From Ralstonia pickettii (GTDB taxonomy: Bacteria; Pseudomonadota; Gammaproteobacteria; Burkholderiales; Burkholderiaceae): a DNA stretch of 64,000 bases. The DNA is taken from NCBI RefSeq assembly GCF_000607165.1, contig NZ_JFZG01000006.1, positions 186,001-250,000 on the forward strand. The letters are read 5' to 3'. Made by a program: the position numbers and the translations under genes. Shown piece by piece: positions 31,344 through 40,757 of this stretch (positions within the stretch are counted from its first letter, which is position 1; each line of letters starts with the position of its first letter). Under the pieces are notes generated by a model. It was given only the letters and a program-made list of their open reading frames with translations. It did no database searches and was not told where the DNA came from.

Positions 31344-33015
31344 TGAGAAGGAGATTGCTGCCGCCGCTCTGCACCGGGCTGCGCGCGGAATCGCCGACGA
31401 AGGTGCCGACGTCAATGCGCTGCGGCTTGGCGTAGACCACCGATGCCGCATCGCCCAGGTCTACGCCGGTGCGGATGTAATACACGCCGGACGGCGGCCG
31501 CGGAATGGTGGCCTCGTTGCCTTCGCTCACAACGTCGGCGATGGGCTTGGCGAAGCTTGTGTCGCCGGCCAGTTGCACACGCGTGCGCGCGCCAGATGCC
31601 GCCAGCTCGGGCGACAGCGCAGACCAGTGGGCGTGCAGCTTGCCATCGTTGCCCGCTTCCACGGCGGCTGTCGGCACGGCATCCGGCGGAATGTCGAGCA
31701 CGCGAAAACGCAGCGCGTCGCTCCACGGGCCAGTTTTGCCGTCCGCGGCCACGGAGCGCACACGCCACCACCATGTGCCTGCCGTCAATGGCTTGGTCAG
31801 ACGCACATCGTTGGCATGCTGCTGAATGGCTGGCGAGGCGAAGGTCTCAGTGTCCGCGACTTCCATGTCGTAGCTGCCGGCATCGGACACGGCAGCCCAT
31901 GCGAACGCCACGTCGCCGCTGCGGTAGGTCCGGCCGCTAGCGGGCTGGATCGTATATGGCGCTTCCGGGTGCAGGCGCACGGTGAACGGCCGCGTGGCCG
32001 ACTCGCTTGTCAGCCCGAGCGCATCGATGCTTTGCACGACGAGCGTGTAGTCGCCGTCCTCGTCGCCGCAGAGCGTTACCGCGGGCGTCTTGCTCGATTG
32101 ATAGGCGCTGAGTTCGGTCAGCGCGGCATCGCGCGCCACGGCAGCGCGATAGCCGACCGCGCCCTTGACCGGCTGCCACGTCGCGCGCAAGCATGGTGTC
32201 TGCACAAGTTCGGGAATGGCGTTCAGCTTGGGCGCCGCGGGCAGCGCTGCCCGCTTGAGATGCCCAGCCGATGCCTGCACGCCAAAGCCGGCCTTGATCG
32301 CCTGCTTCTGGCGACCGGCGGTCGTGGCCACCTCGCCTTCGAGCACGGAACTCGTCGATACGGCTTCGCTCGCCTGCACGCGGAAACGTGTACCGCGCAC
32401 ACCCGTCACCAGCGCCGGCGTGGAAATCTCGTACCGGCCCACGCCGTTCTTCCTGGGCGAGACATTGGATTCGGCCTCGCCCTGCTTCACGTGCACACGC
32501 ACATCGATCAGCCCGGCACGCGCAAATGCTCGCACACGCGACAGCGCCACGTGGCTGCCCGGCGGCACCGTAACGCGCGTGCCGTCATCAAATGACAGGG
32601 TAACGGCGCCCTTGTCGCCGGTATCAATCTGCGACGCTTCTGCGAGCTTCATGCCCGCTTGCAGAGGCTTGCCGCCGGACGTTGCATCGCGGGCAAACAC
32701 CACCTGCGCCGCCGCCGGCACCACCGGAATACGATCGAACGGAATCCGAAGGAGCGAGCCAGGCTTCAACCGATACGGATCTGCCACATGGTTGCGCTGC
32801 TGCAGCAAGCGCCAGCCTTCGACGCTGTCCATGTAACGCGCCGCGAGGTTGATCAGCGTGTCGCCCTGCTGCACGCGATAGAGGAAATCGGTGCCATCGG
32901 CGCCGGAAGGCTGAGCCGTCGCCGCCTGCCACACGCCGCCAAAAAGAACGAACGCGCCGACAAACGCGGCGCGCCCAATCAAACCACCCCAGATTGCGTC
33001 AGCTTGCTTCACCAT
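31336..33015 (-). CDS. Periplasmic LysM-FecR protein
   Basis: This 559-residue exported protein has a signal peptide (GGLIGRAAFVGAFVLFGGVWQAATAQ). A LysM domain follows (YRVQQGDTLINLAARYMDSVEGWRLLQQRNHVADPYRLKPGSLLRIP), then a FecR domain (~120-230, LSFDDGTRVTVPPGSHVALSRVR and ISTPALVTGVRGTRFRVQAS). The rest consists of fibronectin-like beta domains. LysM suggests peptidoglycan attachment and FecR domains commonly relay signals across the envelope. Genes overlap at both ends (17 bp with the regulator, 8 bp with the kinase), so it is probably the sensing partner of the CHASE2 kinase. Confidence 0.88.
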   Translation of the reverse strand: MVKQADAIWGGLIGRAAFVGAFVLFGGVWQAATAQPSGADGTDFLYRVQQGDTLINLAARYMDSVEGWRLLQQRNHVADPYRLKPGSLLRIPFDRIPVVPAAAQVVFARDATSGGKPLQAGMKLAEASQIDTGDKGAVTLSFDDGTRVTVPPGSHVALSRVRAFARAGLIDVRVHVKQGEAESNVSPRKNGVGRYEISTPALVTGVRGTRFRVQASEAVSTSSVLEGEVATTAGRQKQAIKAGFGVQASAGHLKRAALPAAPKLNAIPELVQTPCLRATWQPVKGAVGYRAAVARDAALTELSAYQSSKTPAVTLCGDEDGDYTLVVQSIDALGLTSESATRPFTVRLHPEAPYTIQPASGRTYRSGDVAFAWAAVSDAGSYDMEVADTETFASPAIQQHANDVRLTKPLTAGTWWWRVRSVAADGKTGPWSDALRFRVLDIPPDAVPTAAVEAGNDGKLHAHWSALSPELAASGARTRVQLAGDTSFAKPIADVVSEGNEATIPRPPSGVYYIRTGVDLGDAASVVYAKPQRIDVGTFVGDSARSPVQSGGSNLLLND

Positions 33016-33712
33016 CTTCCTGCGTGGTTTCGAGGCGATAGCCATGCGAATACACCGAGACCAGCCGCACGCCATTCTTCTGATTGAGATCGAGTTTGAG
33101 CCGCAGCTTGGAGATATGCGTGGCCAGCGTGCGCGAATCCGGGCCAATGCTGCGCCCCCAGACCGCCTGCTCGATCAGCTCACGCGGCACCAGCTTGCCG
33201 ACATTACGGAACAGGTAAAGCCCAAGATCAAACTCGCGCGGCGACAGCTCGACCTGTGAGCCATTCAGCGTCAGCACGCGCCCGACCGGGTCCACCGCAT
33301 ACGGGCCGACGCGAATGCGCTCAAGCGATTCGCCCGTGCGCGGTGCAGCGCGGCGCAGCAGCGCACCCACGCGCGCCACCAGCTCGGCGCGGCGCACCGG
33401 CTTGATGACGTAATCGTCCGCGCCGGCGGCCAGCCCGCGCACCACATCGTCTTCGAGCGACCGGTTGGTCAGGAACAGCACCGGCAGCGCCGGGCCGACT
33501 GTCTGCCGCACCCAGCTTACAAGCTGAATGCCGCTGATATCAGGCAACTGCCAGTCGAGCAGCAGCAGGTCGAACGTGCGATCCCGCAGCGCCTTGACGA
33601 AGGCATCCCCGTTACTGAAACACTCGCATTCGTATCCGGACGAAACCAGGATCTCGCGGATCAAATCGGACTGCGCCTGGTTGTCTTCTACCGAGGCAAT
33701 TCGTATCGCCAT
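32999..33712 (-). CDS. OmpR-family response regulator
   Basis: This 237-residue regulator has a canonical receiver: ASVEDN acidic residues, phospho-acceptor Asp53 in DLLLLDWQLPD, TN for the T/S switch and VIKP for the Lys. An OmpR winged helix follows (LSPREFDLGLYLFRNVGKLVPRELIEQAVWG, SRTLATHISKLRLKL). It is the first gene of the operon with the LysM-FecR protein and the CHASE2 kinase and is the natural phosphorylation target of that kinase. Confidence 0.92.
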   Translation of the reverse strand: MAIRIASVEDNQAQSDLIREILVSSGYECECFSNGDAFVKALRDRTFDLLLLDWQLPDISGIQLVSWVRQTVGPALPVLFLTNRSLEDDVVRGLAAGADDYVIKPVRRAELVARVGALLRRAAPRTGESLERIRVGPYAVDPVGRVLTLNGSQVELSPREFDLGLYLFRNVGKLVPRELIEQAVWGRSIGPDSRTLATHISKLRLKLDLNQKNGVRLVSVYSHGYRLETTQEDGEAS

Positions 33713-34108
33713 CTGGACTGCCCTTTCCCCGTAACGGGTCCGGCTATCGCTATGCGGAATGCCGGGTCACTCCCTTGGTCGTTGTGATCGGGGTCCCGGA
33801 CCGGTGCATCGGTGTTCGATCCACCAGCCACCATTGGCGCGACATGTGCCCGCCGCGCAAGACCTTACCCACGCCCCACCAGCATGTATCGCACACCGGC
33901 TTGAGCCCAGCTCATGCTAAAAGGCCGCCCCCGTCATATTGCAAACAATTGTGAAAAGCTAAGCGCAGAGCCGAGTTTCCATGGCGTTCTATCATTTTTT
34001 ATCACGCCATTACAAGGTGCGAGTTCTCAGGAAGTACAGGAGCGGGCCCACGGGCTGGTGGGGCTACCGGGTATACGCTGCCCGGGATCCCCGTTTCCGA
34101 ACCTTCCG
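33713..34108. other. Intergenic region upstream of the response regulator
   Basis: This 396-bp gap lies between the response regulator start and the end of the MFS gene, both on the minus strand. It should hold the promoter of the regulator-FecR-kinase operon and the end of the MFS transcript. I see no convincing ORF, tRNA, long repeat or T-run terminator. Confidence 0.5.
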
Positions 34109-35353
34109 CTAGCGCGCTTGCCCGCGCGTCCAAGCCGCGGTCGCCGCCCAGAATCCAAGCGCCGCCAAGCTGAGCACCGCCCCCAGGACACACACTCCCG
34201 ACCACCCTGCCGACGCATACACCGCAGTCGAAGCCATCGCCCCCAGCCCGCTTCCTGCCGCGTAAAAGAGCATGTACGCCCCAACCAGCCGGCTTTGCGC
34301 TTCCGGCTGCAAGCGGAAAATCAGACTCTGATTCAGCACGTGCACGGCTTGGCCACCCAGGTCCAACAGGATCACGCCGGCGATCAGCCACGCCAGATGC
34401 TGCAATCCGAGACCGAGCGGCCACCACGCGAGCAGCAACAAACCCAGCGCGACGCCGGTGGCCGTCTGCGCCCAACCACGGTCCGCCAGATGCCCGGCTC
34501 GCGCGGCAGCCAGTGCGCCAATCGCTCCAACCAAACCGAATGCACCGATGCCTGCCGGTGAGAGCGCATAGGGAGGAGCGCTCAAAGCGATCGCCATCGC
34601 GCTCCAGAACACATTGAACGCCGCGAACATCAACAAACCGATCAGGCCGCGTACCTGCAACACACGTTCGGTCAGCAAGAGTTGCCACATCGAGCGCAGG
34701 AGCGCGGCGTATCTCATGGGCGAAAGCGCAGTCGGCGGCGCAGGCAACGAGCGCCAGAGCATAAAGAGCATCGCTGCCGAGAGGCAGGCTGACACCGTAT
34801 AGACGGCACGCCAGCCGGCGGCATCCGCGATCCAGCCAGCAACGGCCCGCGCCAGCAAAAGACCGATCACGACCCCACCCTGTACCGCGCCAACCACACG
34901 CCCGCGCTCTGTCGATTGCGCCAACGCGGCAGCGCAGGCGATCAGTCCTTGCGTCATCGCTGTGCCAAGCAAACCAACGGAGAACATGCCGAGCAACAAC
35001 CACCAGCGCACCTCTGCACGTGCCACCGCGAGCAACGCCAGCGTGAGCAAGACGAGCTGCACCAACAGCAGCGGCTTGCGCGGCCAGCGATCCCCCAGCG
35101 GCACGACGAGCGCCAGGGCAAGTGCACAGCCAGCTTGTGTCGCGCCGATGATGCCGCCCGCCCATGCATCGCTAAGTGCGAACTCACGGGCCAATGGTTC
35201 GAGCAACGGCTGGGCAAAGTAGACATTCGATACGCTAGCCGCTGCGCAAAGCGCCAGCATGACAACCCACGCGCGGGGCAGCGCTGGGGAGGAAAAGGCA
35301 CGCTCGGTCGACGAATGTTCGGCAACGCAGTCAGAGGGCATCGGCTGTCTCAC
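34109..35353 (-). CDS. MFS transporter, probable exporter
   Basis: This 414-residue inner-membrane transporter has 12 hydrophobic segments of the YnfM/drug-efflux-like type. It has VYFAQPLLEPLAREF in helix 1 and GDRWPRKPLLL as the loop 2-3 motif. GVVIGLLLARAVAGWIADAAGWRAVYTV is motif-C-like in helix 5. The substrate is unknown. It stands alone between the sensor operon and the tRNA terminator. A start at 35341 is also possible. Confidence 0.85.
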   Translation of the reverse strand: MRQPMPSDCVAEHSSTERAFSSPALPRAWVVMLALCAAASVSNVYFAQPLLEPLAREFALSDAWAGGIIGATQAGCALALALVVPLGDRWPRKPLLLVQLVLLTLALLAVARAEVRWWLLLGMFSVGLLGTAMTQGLIACAAALAQSTERGRVVGAVQGGVVIGLLLARAVAGWIADAAGWRAVYTVSACLSAAMLFMLWRSLPAPPTALSPMRYAALLRSMWQLLLTERVLQVRGLIGLLMFAAFNVFWSAMAIALSAPPYALSPAGIGAFGLVGAIGALAAARAGHLADRGWAQTATGVALGLLLLAWWPLGLGLQHLAWLIAGVILLDLGGQAVHVLNQSLIFRLQPEAQSRLVGAYMLFYAAGSGLGAMASTAVYASAGWSGVCVLGAVLSLAALGFWAATAAWTRGQAR

Positions 35354-35542
35354 ATGGTTTCAAGTTAAAACCACTTGAGTCTAGGCAACCCAGTTTTTTC
35401 ATGCAACCACTTAACCGAGGGGGGATTGGCTGGCGATGCCGTCTGGGTCTGCGCCAACGCCGCGGTGACGCACTGTCCAAACTGAGGAATGCAGGACGGA
35501 GACGTTAAGCCGAAGCACGCGCATCGCGCACGGTGCAAAAAC

Positions 35543-35572
35543 AAAAAGCCCCGAACCAGTCGGGGCTTTTTT
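35543..35572. terminator. Terminator after tRNA-Cys
   Basis: AAAAAGCCCCGA, loop ACCAG and TCGGGGCTTTTTT form a perfect stem with A and T runs on both sides. It ends the minus-strand pgsA-tRNA transcript. Confidence 0.85.
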
Positions 35573-35581
35573 CTTGCATTC

Positions 35582-35655
35582 TGGAGGCGGAGGCCGGAAT
35601 CGAACCGGCGTACACGGCTTTGCAGGCCGCTGCATAACCACTTTGCTACCCCGCC
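35582..35655 (-). tRNA. tRNA-Cys(GCA)
   Basis: This complete 74-nt tRNA has acceptor GGCGGGG/CCTCCGCC-type ends and an encoded CCA. The anticodon GCA (complement of 35621-35623) lies in CTGCAAA. The T-loop is TTCGATT. It is the last gene of the uvrC-pgsA-tRNA-Gly-tRNA-Gly-tRNA-Cys order, as in E. coli (uvrC-pgsA-glyW-cysT). Confidence 0.95.
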
Positions 35656-35710
35656 AGGGGCTCAGCACCGCATTGTAGCAATTCGTGAAGAACCGCGTGC
35701 TTGCCGTGCC

Positions 35711-35741
35711 GATAAAGAAAAAGGGAAGCAAGGCTTCCCTT
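35711..35741 (-). terminator. Hairpin between tRNA-Gly and tRNA-Cys
   Basis: On the minus strand AAGGGAAGC, CTT and GCTTCCCTT are followed by TTTCTTT. It may end part of the tRNA-Gly transcript or serve as a processing hairpin before tRNA-Cys. Confidence 0.6.
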
Positions 35742-35747
35742 CGGGAT

Positions 35748-35823
35748 TGGAGCGGGAAACGAGGCTCGAACTCGCGACCTCAACCTTGGCAAGGTTGCGC
35801 TCTACCAACTGAGCTATTCCCGC
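35748..35823 (-). tRNA. tRNA-Gly(GCC), copy 2
   Basis: This 76-nt tRNA has acceptor GCGGGAA/TTCCCGC, anticodon GCC (complement of 35788-35790) and T-loop TTCGAGC, with encoded CCA. It appears identical to the copy at 35877-35952. Confidence 0.96.
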
Positions 35824-35876
35824 GTAACCGGTTATGCCGCCGTGCCATCACATCAACACGGCCACACATTTCAAAC

Positions 35877-35952
35877 TGGAGCGGGAAACGAGGCTCGAAC
35901 TCGCGACCTCAACCTTGGCAAGGTTGCGCTCTACCAACTGAGCTATTCCCGC
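35877..35952 (-). tRNA. tRNA-Gly(GCC), copy 1
   Basis: This 76-nt tRNA-Gly has its anticodon GCC as the complement of 35917-35919 and encoded CCA. It lies 135 bp after the pgsA stop and 53 bp before the second copy. The tandem duplication probably raises the dose of the main glycine isoacceptor. Confidence 0.96.
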
Positions 35953-36087
35953 ATTTTGGCTATCAGCACTGCCGTACAACCTTTGTGCTGCCAGACCGTT
36001 TGCGTCACATCACTGCAACGCGAGAACGAAATTATGGCAAAGAAAGCTCGTCCTCGTCAACAGTTTTGCGCAAGAGTTTTTACAGGC

Positions 36088-36663
36088 TCATTTTGCGCGC
36101 TCGCGAATCTGTGGCCAGGCGAGCTTCATGTAGTACGCCATCGACCACAGCGTGAGCACCGCCGCCACGTAAATCAGCCACGTGCCCCACACCTGCGCAT
36201 CGATCATGCCGAACAGGCGACCCTCGAACAGCAGCAACGGAATCGCGATCATCTGGAAGGTCGTCTTCAGCTTGCCGAGGAAGTTGACGGCCACGCTCTT
36301 CGACGCGCCAATTTGCGCCATCCACTCACGCAGGGCAGAGATGGTGATCTCACGGCCAATGATGACGAGTGCGATGACGTCGGACACGCGGCCCAATGAC
36401 AGCAGCACCAGCAGCGCGGCGGCCACCATCAGCTTGTCGGCCACCGGATCGAGGAAGGCTCCGAAAGCAGAGGTCTGGTTCCAGCGGCGGGCAAGAAAGC
36501 CGTCGAACCAATCGGTGAGGCTTGCAACGATGAAGAACACCGCAGCCGTCAGGTTCTTGGCGGGCAGTGCCATCCAGGTGTCCGGCACGTAGAACACGCC
36601 CACCACCAGCGGGATCATGGCCACACGCAACCAGGTCAGGAGGATCGGGAAGTTGAAAGGCAT
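36088..36663 (-). CDS. pgsA: Phosphatidylglycerophosphate synthase
   Basis: This 191-residue CDP-alcohol phosphatidyltransferase of the inner membrane makes phosphatidylglycerol phosphate from CDP-diacylglycerol and glycerol-3-phosphate. The motif D-G-x2-A-R-x8-G-x3-D-x3-D is present as DWFDGFLARRWNQTSAFGAFLDPVADK. There are four or five hydrophobic segments. ATG 36663 (PFNFPILLTWLR) is chosen over the longer frame. It is downstream of uvrC by 67 bp. Confidence 0.95.
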   Translation of the reverse strand: MPFNFPILLTWLRVAMIPLVVGVFYVPDTWMALPAKNLTAAVFFIVASLTDWFDGFLARRWNQTSAFGAFLDPVADKLMVAAALLVLLSLGRVSDVIALVIIGREITISALREWMAQIGASKSVAVNFLGKLKTTFQMIAIPLLLFEGRLFGMIDAQVWGTWLIYVAAVLTLWSMAYYMKLAWPQIRERAK

Positions 36664-36730
36664 GGCAAATCGAGAGGACAACCGCCGCGCAAGCGCAAAC
36701 CAACGCGACAAGATGGGGCATTGTCGCCGA

Positions 36731-38704
36731 TCAATGCAACTGACGGTAGATTTCTTCGGCCAGAGTCTGCGAGATACCTTCCACCGTGGCGAGTTCGTCG
36801 ACGCTTGCGGCCATCACGCCACGCAGGCCACCAAAGCGCGCCAGCAAACGCTGCCGGCGCTTGGCGCCGATGCCTTCGATCTCTTCCAGCCGCGACGTAT
36901 TGCGCGCCTTGGCCCGCTTGGCACGCATGCCGGTGATGGCAAAGCGGTGCGCTTCGTCGCGAATCTGCGCGACGAGCATCAGTGCGGCGCTGCCCTGCCC
37001 CAACTCCAGTGACGGACGGCCATCGGCGAAGATGAGCGTTTCCAGGCCGACCTTGCGCCCCTCTCCCTTGGCCACGCCGACGAGCAATCCAATATCCAGC
37101 CCCAGCTCCTCAAAGACCTGGCGCGCGACTTCCACCTGCCCCTTGCCGCCGTCGATCAGCACAATGCCGGGCATGTTCGGGGTGTCTTCGCCAGCCTGCT
37201 CGACGATCTTTTGATAGCGGCGTGTGAGGACTTGCCGCATGGCCGCGTAGTCGTCGCCCGGGGTGATGTCCTGAATGTTGTACCGGCGGTACTCGCTGTT
37301 TTGCATGGCGTGGCTGTGGAAAACCACGCACGAGGCTTGCGTGGCCTCACCGGCGGTGTGGCTGATGTCGAAGCACTCGACGCGCAGCGCGGCCAGGTCT
37401 TCGAGGTCAATGCCGATGGTCTCGGCCAGCGCGAGTGTGCGGGCCTGCTGGCTGCCTTGCTCGGAAAGCCGGCGCATCAGCGACAGCTCGGCGCCCTTCT
37501 CCGCCATCTCCAGCCACGCGCGGCGCCCGCCCTGTGGCTGGCGCACAACCGAAACGCGACGCCCGGCCTGCTCGGCCAACGTGTCGATCAACTCGGTTGC
37601 GTGAATCTGATGACTGACCACCAACACTGGCGGCACAAACTGATCGAGATAGTGCTGCGCAACGAAGGCTTCGAGGATGTCGCTGGCCATGCGTTCGGCA
37701 TCGCGTGCTATCTCTGCGGCAGCCTCACCGTCGGCTTCGACATCCACGCCGACAATGGCGGCGCCCTCTTCCACGTGCGTGGGGAAGTAAGCCTTGTCAC
37801 CCAGATGGCGCCCGCCGCGCACCATCGCGAGGTTCACGCAGGCGTGGCCGCCCTTGATGGCAACCGCCAGGATGTCGATGTCGCTGGCATGGCCGACTTC
37901 TTCCACCGACTGCTGCTTGAGCACCGTCGACAATGCGCCGATCTGGTCTCGCACGATGGCGGCTTGCTCGAACTCCAGCGACTCGGCGTAGCGCTGCATC
38001 TTGTCCTGCAGCGTCTGCATGACTTCGTCCTGACGGCCTTGCAGGAAACCGGCCGCGTTGGCGACGTCGCGTGCGTAATCCTCTGCGCTGATCGCCTGTA
38101 CACACGGGCCGCTGCAGCGATGGATCTGATGCAGCAGGCACGGCCGCGTGCGGTTGTTGAAGACCGTGTCTTCGCACGTGCGGAGCTGGAACACCTTCTG
38201 CAGAATCTGCATGCTCTCTCGCACGGCATGCGCACTCGGGAATGGGCCGAAATACTGATGCCTGCGGTCGGTCGCGCCGCGGTAATACGCCATGCGCGGA
38301 TACGCGTGCTGCGTGAGTTTCAGATACGGATACGACTTATCGTCGCGAAACAGGATGTTGTAGCGCGGCGCCAGCGCCTTGATGAGGTTGTTCTCGAGCA
38401 GCAGCGCTTCGGCCTCGCTGCGCACGACCGTGGTATCGATGCGCGCGATCTTCGCCACCATCATCGCGATGCGCGGCGAAAGCAGCGTTTTGTTGAAGTA
38501 GCTCGACACGCGCTTCTTGAGGTCGCGTGCCTTGCCCACATAGAGCACGTTGCCCTGCGCATCAAAGTAGCGATACACGCCCGGCAGGTTCGGCAGGCGC
38601 GCGATGTGCGCTTTAGCGTCGAACTCGGGCACGTTTGCAGGCGCGCTGGGCTTGACGCTCTCGGGCGTCTCGGAGGGCTGGGGTTGCGTGGGGTCGGACG
38701 ACAT
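36731..38704 (-). CDS. uvrC: Excinuclease ABC subunit C
   Basis: This 657-residue nucleotide-excision-repair endonuclease incises damaged DNA with UvrB. It has a GIY-YIG domain ([34 protein letters not shown]) and a UvrB-binding segment (~215-250). An RNase-H-like domain follows ([39 protein letters not shown]), then a C-terminal helix-hairpin-helix pair ([16 protein letters not shown]). The length is normal. Confidence 0.97.
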   Translation of the reverse strand: MSSDPTQPQPSETPESVKPSAPANVPEFDAKAHIARLPNLPGVYRYFDAQGNVLYVGKARDLKKRVSSYFNKTLLSPRIAMMVAKIARIDTTVVRSEAEALLLENNLIKALAPRYNILFRDDKSYPYLKLTQHAYPRMAYYRGATDRRHQYFGPFPSAHAVRESMQILQKVFQLRTCEDTVFNNRTRPCLLHQIHRCSGPCVQAISAEDYARDVANAAGFLQGRQDEVMQTLQDKMQRYAESLEFEQAAIVRDQIGALSTVLKQQSVEEVGHASDIDILAVAIKGGHACVNLAMVRGGRHLGDKAYFPTHVEEGAAIVGVDVEADGEAAAEIARDAERMASDILEAFVAQHYLDQFVPPVLVVSHQIHATELIDTLAEQAGRRVSVVRQPQGGRRAWLEMAEKGAELSLMRRLSEQGSQQARTLALAETIGIDLEDLAALRVECFDISHTAGEATQASCVVFHSHAMQNSEYRRYNIQDITPGDDYAAMRQVLTRRYQKIVEQAGEDTPNMPGIVLIDGGKGQVEVARQVFEELGLDIGLLVGVAKGEGRKVGLETLIFADGRPSLELGQGSAALMLVAQIRDEAHRFAITGMRAKRAKARNTSRLEEIEGIGAKRRQRLLARFGGLRGVMAASVDELATVEGISQTLAEEIYRQLH

Positions 38705-38795
38705 GGCGTTCGCTGGATCAGAGGCCGTCAGTGTAGAACAAGCCGCCGACTACAATGTCGGCCCATCTTCTTCGCTGTCCGGCTAGCCTTCCTGC

Positions 38796-39989
38796 ATGCG
38801 CACCATCACATCCTGGGATCTCTTCTGCCGCGTCGTCGACAACTACGGCGACATTGGCGTCTGCTGGCGACTGGCTCGCCAGCTTGTGCAGGAGCACGGG
38901 CACACCGTCCGCCTGTGGGTCGACGACCTTCGCTCATTCGAAAAGATCTGCCCCACTGTTGACGCAAAGGCCGATGCGCAGCGCGTCTCGGGCGTGGACA
39001 TTCGCCACTGGGTTGACGATGCGCAGGCCGCCAGCCTGCTCGCTGCCGACGCGCACCCCGCGCTGCACGACGTGGTGATCGGCGCCTTCGCATGCGCCGT
39101 CCCCGAGCCCATGCTGAAGCTCATGGCCGAGCGGGCATCCCAAGGATCGGCGCCGGTTTGGATCAACCTCGAATACCTGAGCGCCGAGAACTGGGTCTCC
39201 GAGCATCACGCGATGCAGTCGCCACATATGCGGCTGCCGCTCGTCAAACACTTCTTTTTCCCCGGCTTCGCCCGCAACACCGGCGGCGTCCTGCGGGAAT
39301 CGCATCTGGGCGCCCAACGCAAGACGTTCGAGGCGAGCCCCGCCGCCCACCAGGCGTTGTGGCACCGGCTTGGCGTCGACGACCTGATGCGCGACAGCCC
39401 TGACGCCCTGCGCGTGAGCCTGTTCGCCTATGCCAACCCGGCACTGCCAACGCTGGTCGCTCAATGGGAGGCGTCGCCCCAGCCGGTGATTTGCCTAGTC
39501 CCGGAAGGCTTGGCCGCCCAGCAGATCGCCGAGCTGTTGGGTGACGCCCGTGGCGCCAAGACGGGCGCCCGCTGGACGCGCGGCAACCTGAGCGCGGCGG
39601 TCGTGCCGTTCGTGCCACAGGAGCACTACGACCCGCTGCTCTGGGCGTGCGACATCAATTTCGTGCGCGGAGAAGACTCATTCGTGCGCGCCCAATGGGC
39701 GCTGAAGCCCTTTGTTTGGCACATCTATCCTCAAAGCGACGAGGTGCACCTCACGAAGCTGGACGCCTTTCTGGCGCGCTATACCACCGCCCTGGCAGAG
39801 GCCGACGCCAAGGCGCTCGTCGCCTTCTGGCACGCCTGGAATGGTGCGCCCGCATCACTCAACTGGGCGCACTTTGCAGCTACGGCGGCGCGCCTGCGCG
39901 CACGGGCCGTCACCTGGGAACAAAGCTTGATGCAACTAGGCGATCTCGCCGCGAATTTGGTGGCATTTTGCCAAAAACAGGTAAAATAG
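38796..39989 (+). CDS. earP: EF-P arginine rhamnosyltransferase EarP
   Basis: This 397-residue GT-B-type glycosyltransferase transfers rhamnose from dTDP-rhamnose to an arginine of EF-P, relieving ribosome stalling at polyproline. N-terminal SWDLFCRVVDNYGDIGVCWRLARQL and C-terminal CDINFVRGEDSFVRAQWALKPFVWHIYPQ are family hallmarks. It lies immediately upstream of efp (116 bp). EF-P here has Arg rather than Lys at the loop tip (SGRSG), which fits this modification. Confidence 0.95.
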   Translation: MRTITSWDLFCRVVDNYGDIGVCWRLARQLVQEHGHTVRLWVDDLRSFEKICPTVDAKADAQRVSGVDIRHWVDDAQAASLLAADAHPALHDVVIGAFACAVPEPMLKLMAERASQGSAPVWINLEYLSAENWVSEHHAMQSPHMRLPLVKHFFFPGFARNTGGVLRESHLGAQRKTFEASPAAHQALWHRLGVDDLMRDSPDALRVSLFAYANPALPTLVAQWEASPQPVICLVPEGLAAQQIAELLGDARGAKTGARWTRGNLSAAVVPFVPQEHYDPLLWACDINFVRGEDSFVRAQWALKPFVWHIYPQSDEVHLTKLDAFLARYTTALAEADAKALVAFWHAWNGAPASLNWAHFAATAARLRARAVTWEQSLMQLGDLAANLVAFCQKQVK

Positions 39990-40105
39990 CGGGCTGATCT
40001 GTATGCGACCCCCGGCTCTGACCTGGTTCGCGCGGCCCGGAGGGTATCGCGCGGTGCTTCGTTGCTTGGCGCGCATCGAACCCTCTTACTCTCAGGAAAT
40101 GTGAA

Positions 40106-40681
40106 ATGGCTTTGAAAATCGCGCAGGAACTCCGCGCTGGCAACGTGTTCATGATCGGCAACGACGCAATGGTCGTTCTCAAGACCGAGTACAGCCGTTC
40201 GGGCCGTTCGGGCGCCGTCGTCAAGATGAAGTACAAGAACCTGCTGACGGGCGCAGGCGGCGAGTCGGTGTTCAACGCCGACGACAAGATGGACCAAGTC
40301 ATCCTCGAGAAGAAGGAAGCCGAGTACTCCTACTTCGACGGCACGATGTACGTGTTCATGGACCCGGTCACCTACGAACAGTACAACGTTGAGCCGGCCG
40401 CCATGGGCAGCGCGCTGAACTACCTGCAAGACGGCATGAAGGTCGAAGTGACGTTCTACAACGAGAACGCCATCTCGGTGGAACTGCCGACGACGGTTGT
40501 CCGCGAAATCGTCTACACCGAACCGGCCGTCAAGGGCGACACGTCGTCGGGCAAGGTTCTGAAGGCGGCTCGCATCAACGACAATGAAGAATTCACGATC
40601 ATGGTCCCGCTGTTCTGCAACATCGGCGAGAAGATCGAAATCGACACGCGTACCGACGAGTACCGCAGCCGCGCCAAGTAA
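40106..40681 (+). CDS. efp: Elongation factor P
   Basis: This 191-residue translation factor eases peptide-bond formation at consecutive prolines. The KOW-like N-domain carries the tip loop [12 protein letters not shown], with Arg34 at the modified position. Two OB domains follow, and the end [11 protein letters not shown] is conserved. Arg at the tip plus adjacent earP indicates the rhamnosyl-arginine type rather than lysyl-lysine. A terminator follows. Confidence 0.97.
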   Translation: MALKIAQELRAGNVFMIGNDAMVVLKTEYSRSGRSGAVVKMKYKNLLTGAGGESVFNADDKMDQVILEKKEAEYSYFDGTMYVFMDPVTYEQYNVEPAAMGSALNYLQDGMKVEVTFYNENAISVELPTTVVREIVYTEPAVKGDTSSGKVLKAARINDNEEFTIMVPLFCNIGEKIEIDTRTDEYRSRAK

Positions 40682-40702
40682 GCTGGCGTCGCAGTAAGAA
40701 GA

Positions 40703-40730
40703 AAGGCTCCCTCGGGAGCCTTTTTCTTTT
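40703..40730 (+). terminator. Terminator after efp
   Basis: AAAGGCTCC, CTC and GGGAGCCTTTTTC form a compact stem with a T run, 22 bp after efp. Confidence 0.85.
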
Positions 40731-40757
40731 GCGATCAATCTTCTTGGCGTTTGGACG

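Noticed and set aside
29862-31346. 494-residue plus-strand ORF
   Set aside because: Antisense to the CHASE2 kinase; Arg/His/Gln-rich composition with no domain.
32165-32836. Plus-strand ORF opposite the LysM-FecR gene
   Set aside because: The LysM and FecR motifs are in the minus frame; this is its complement.
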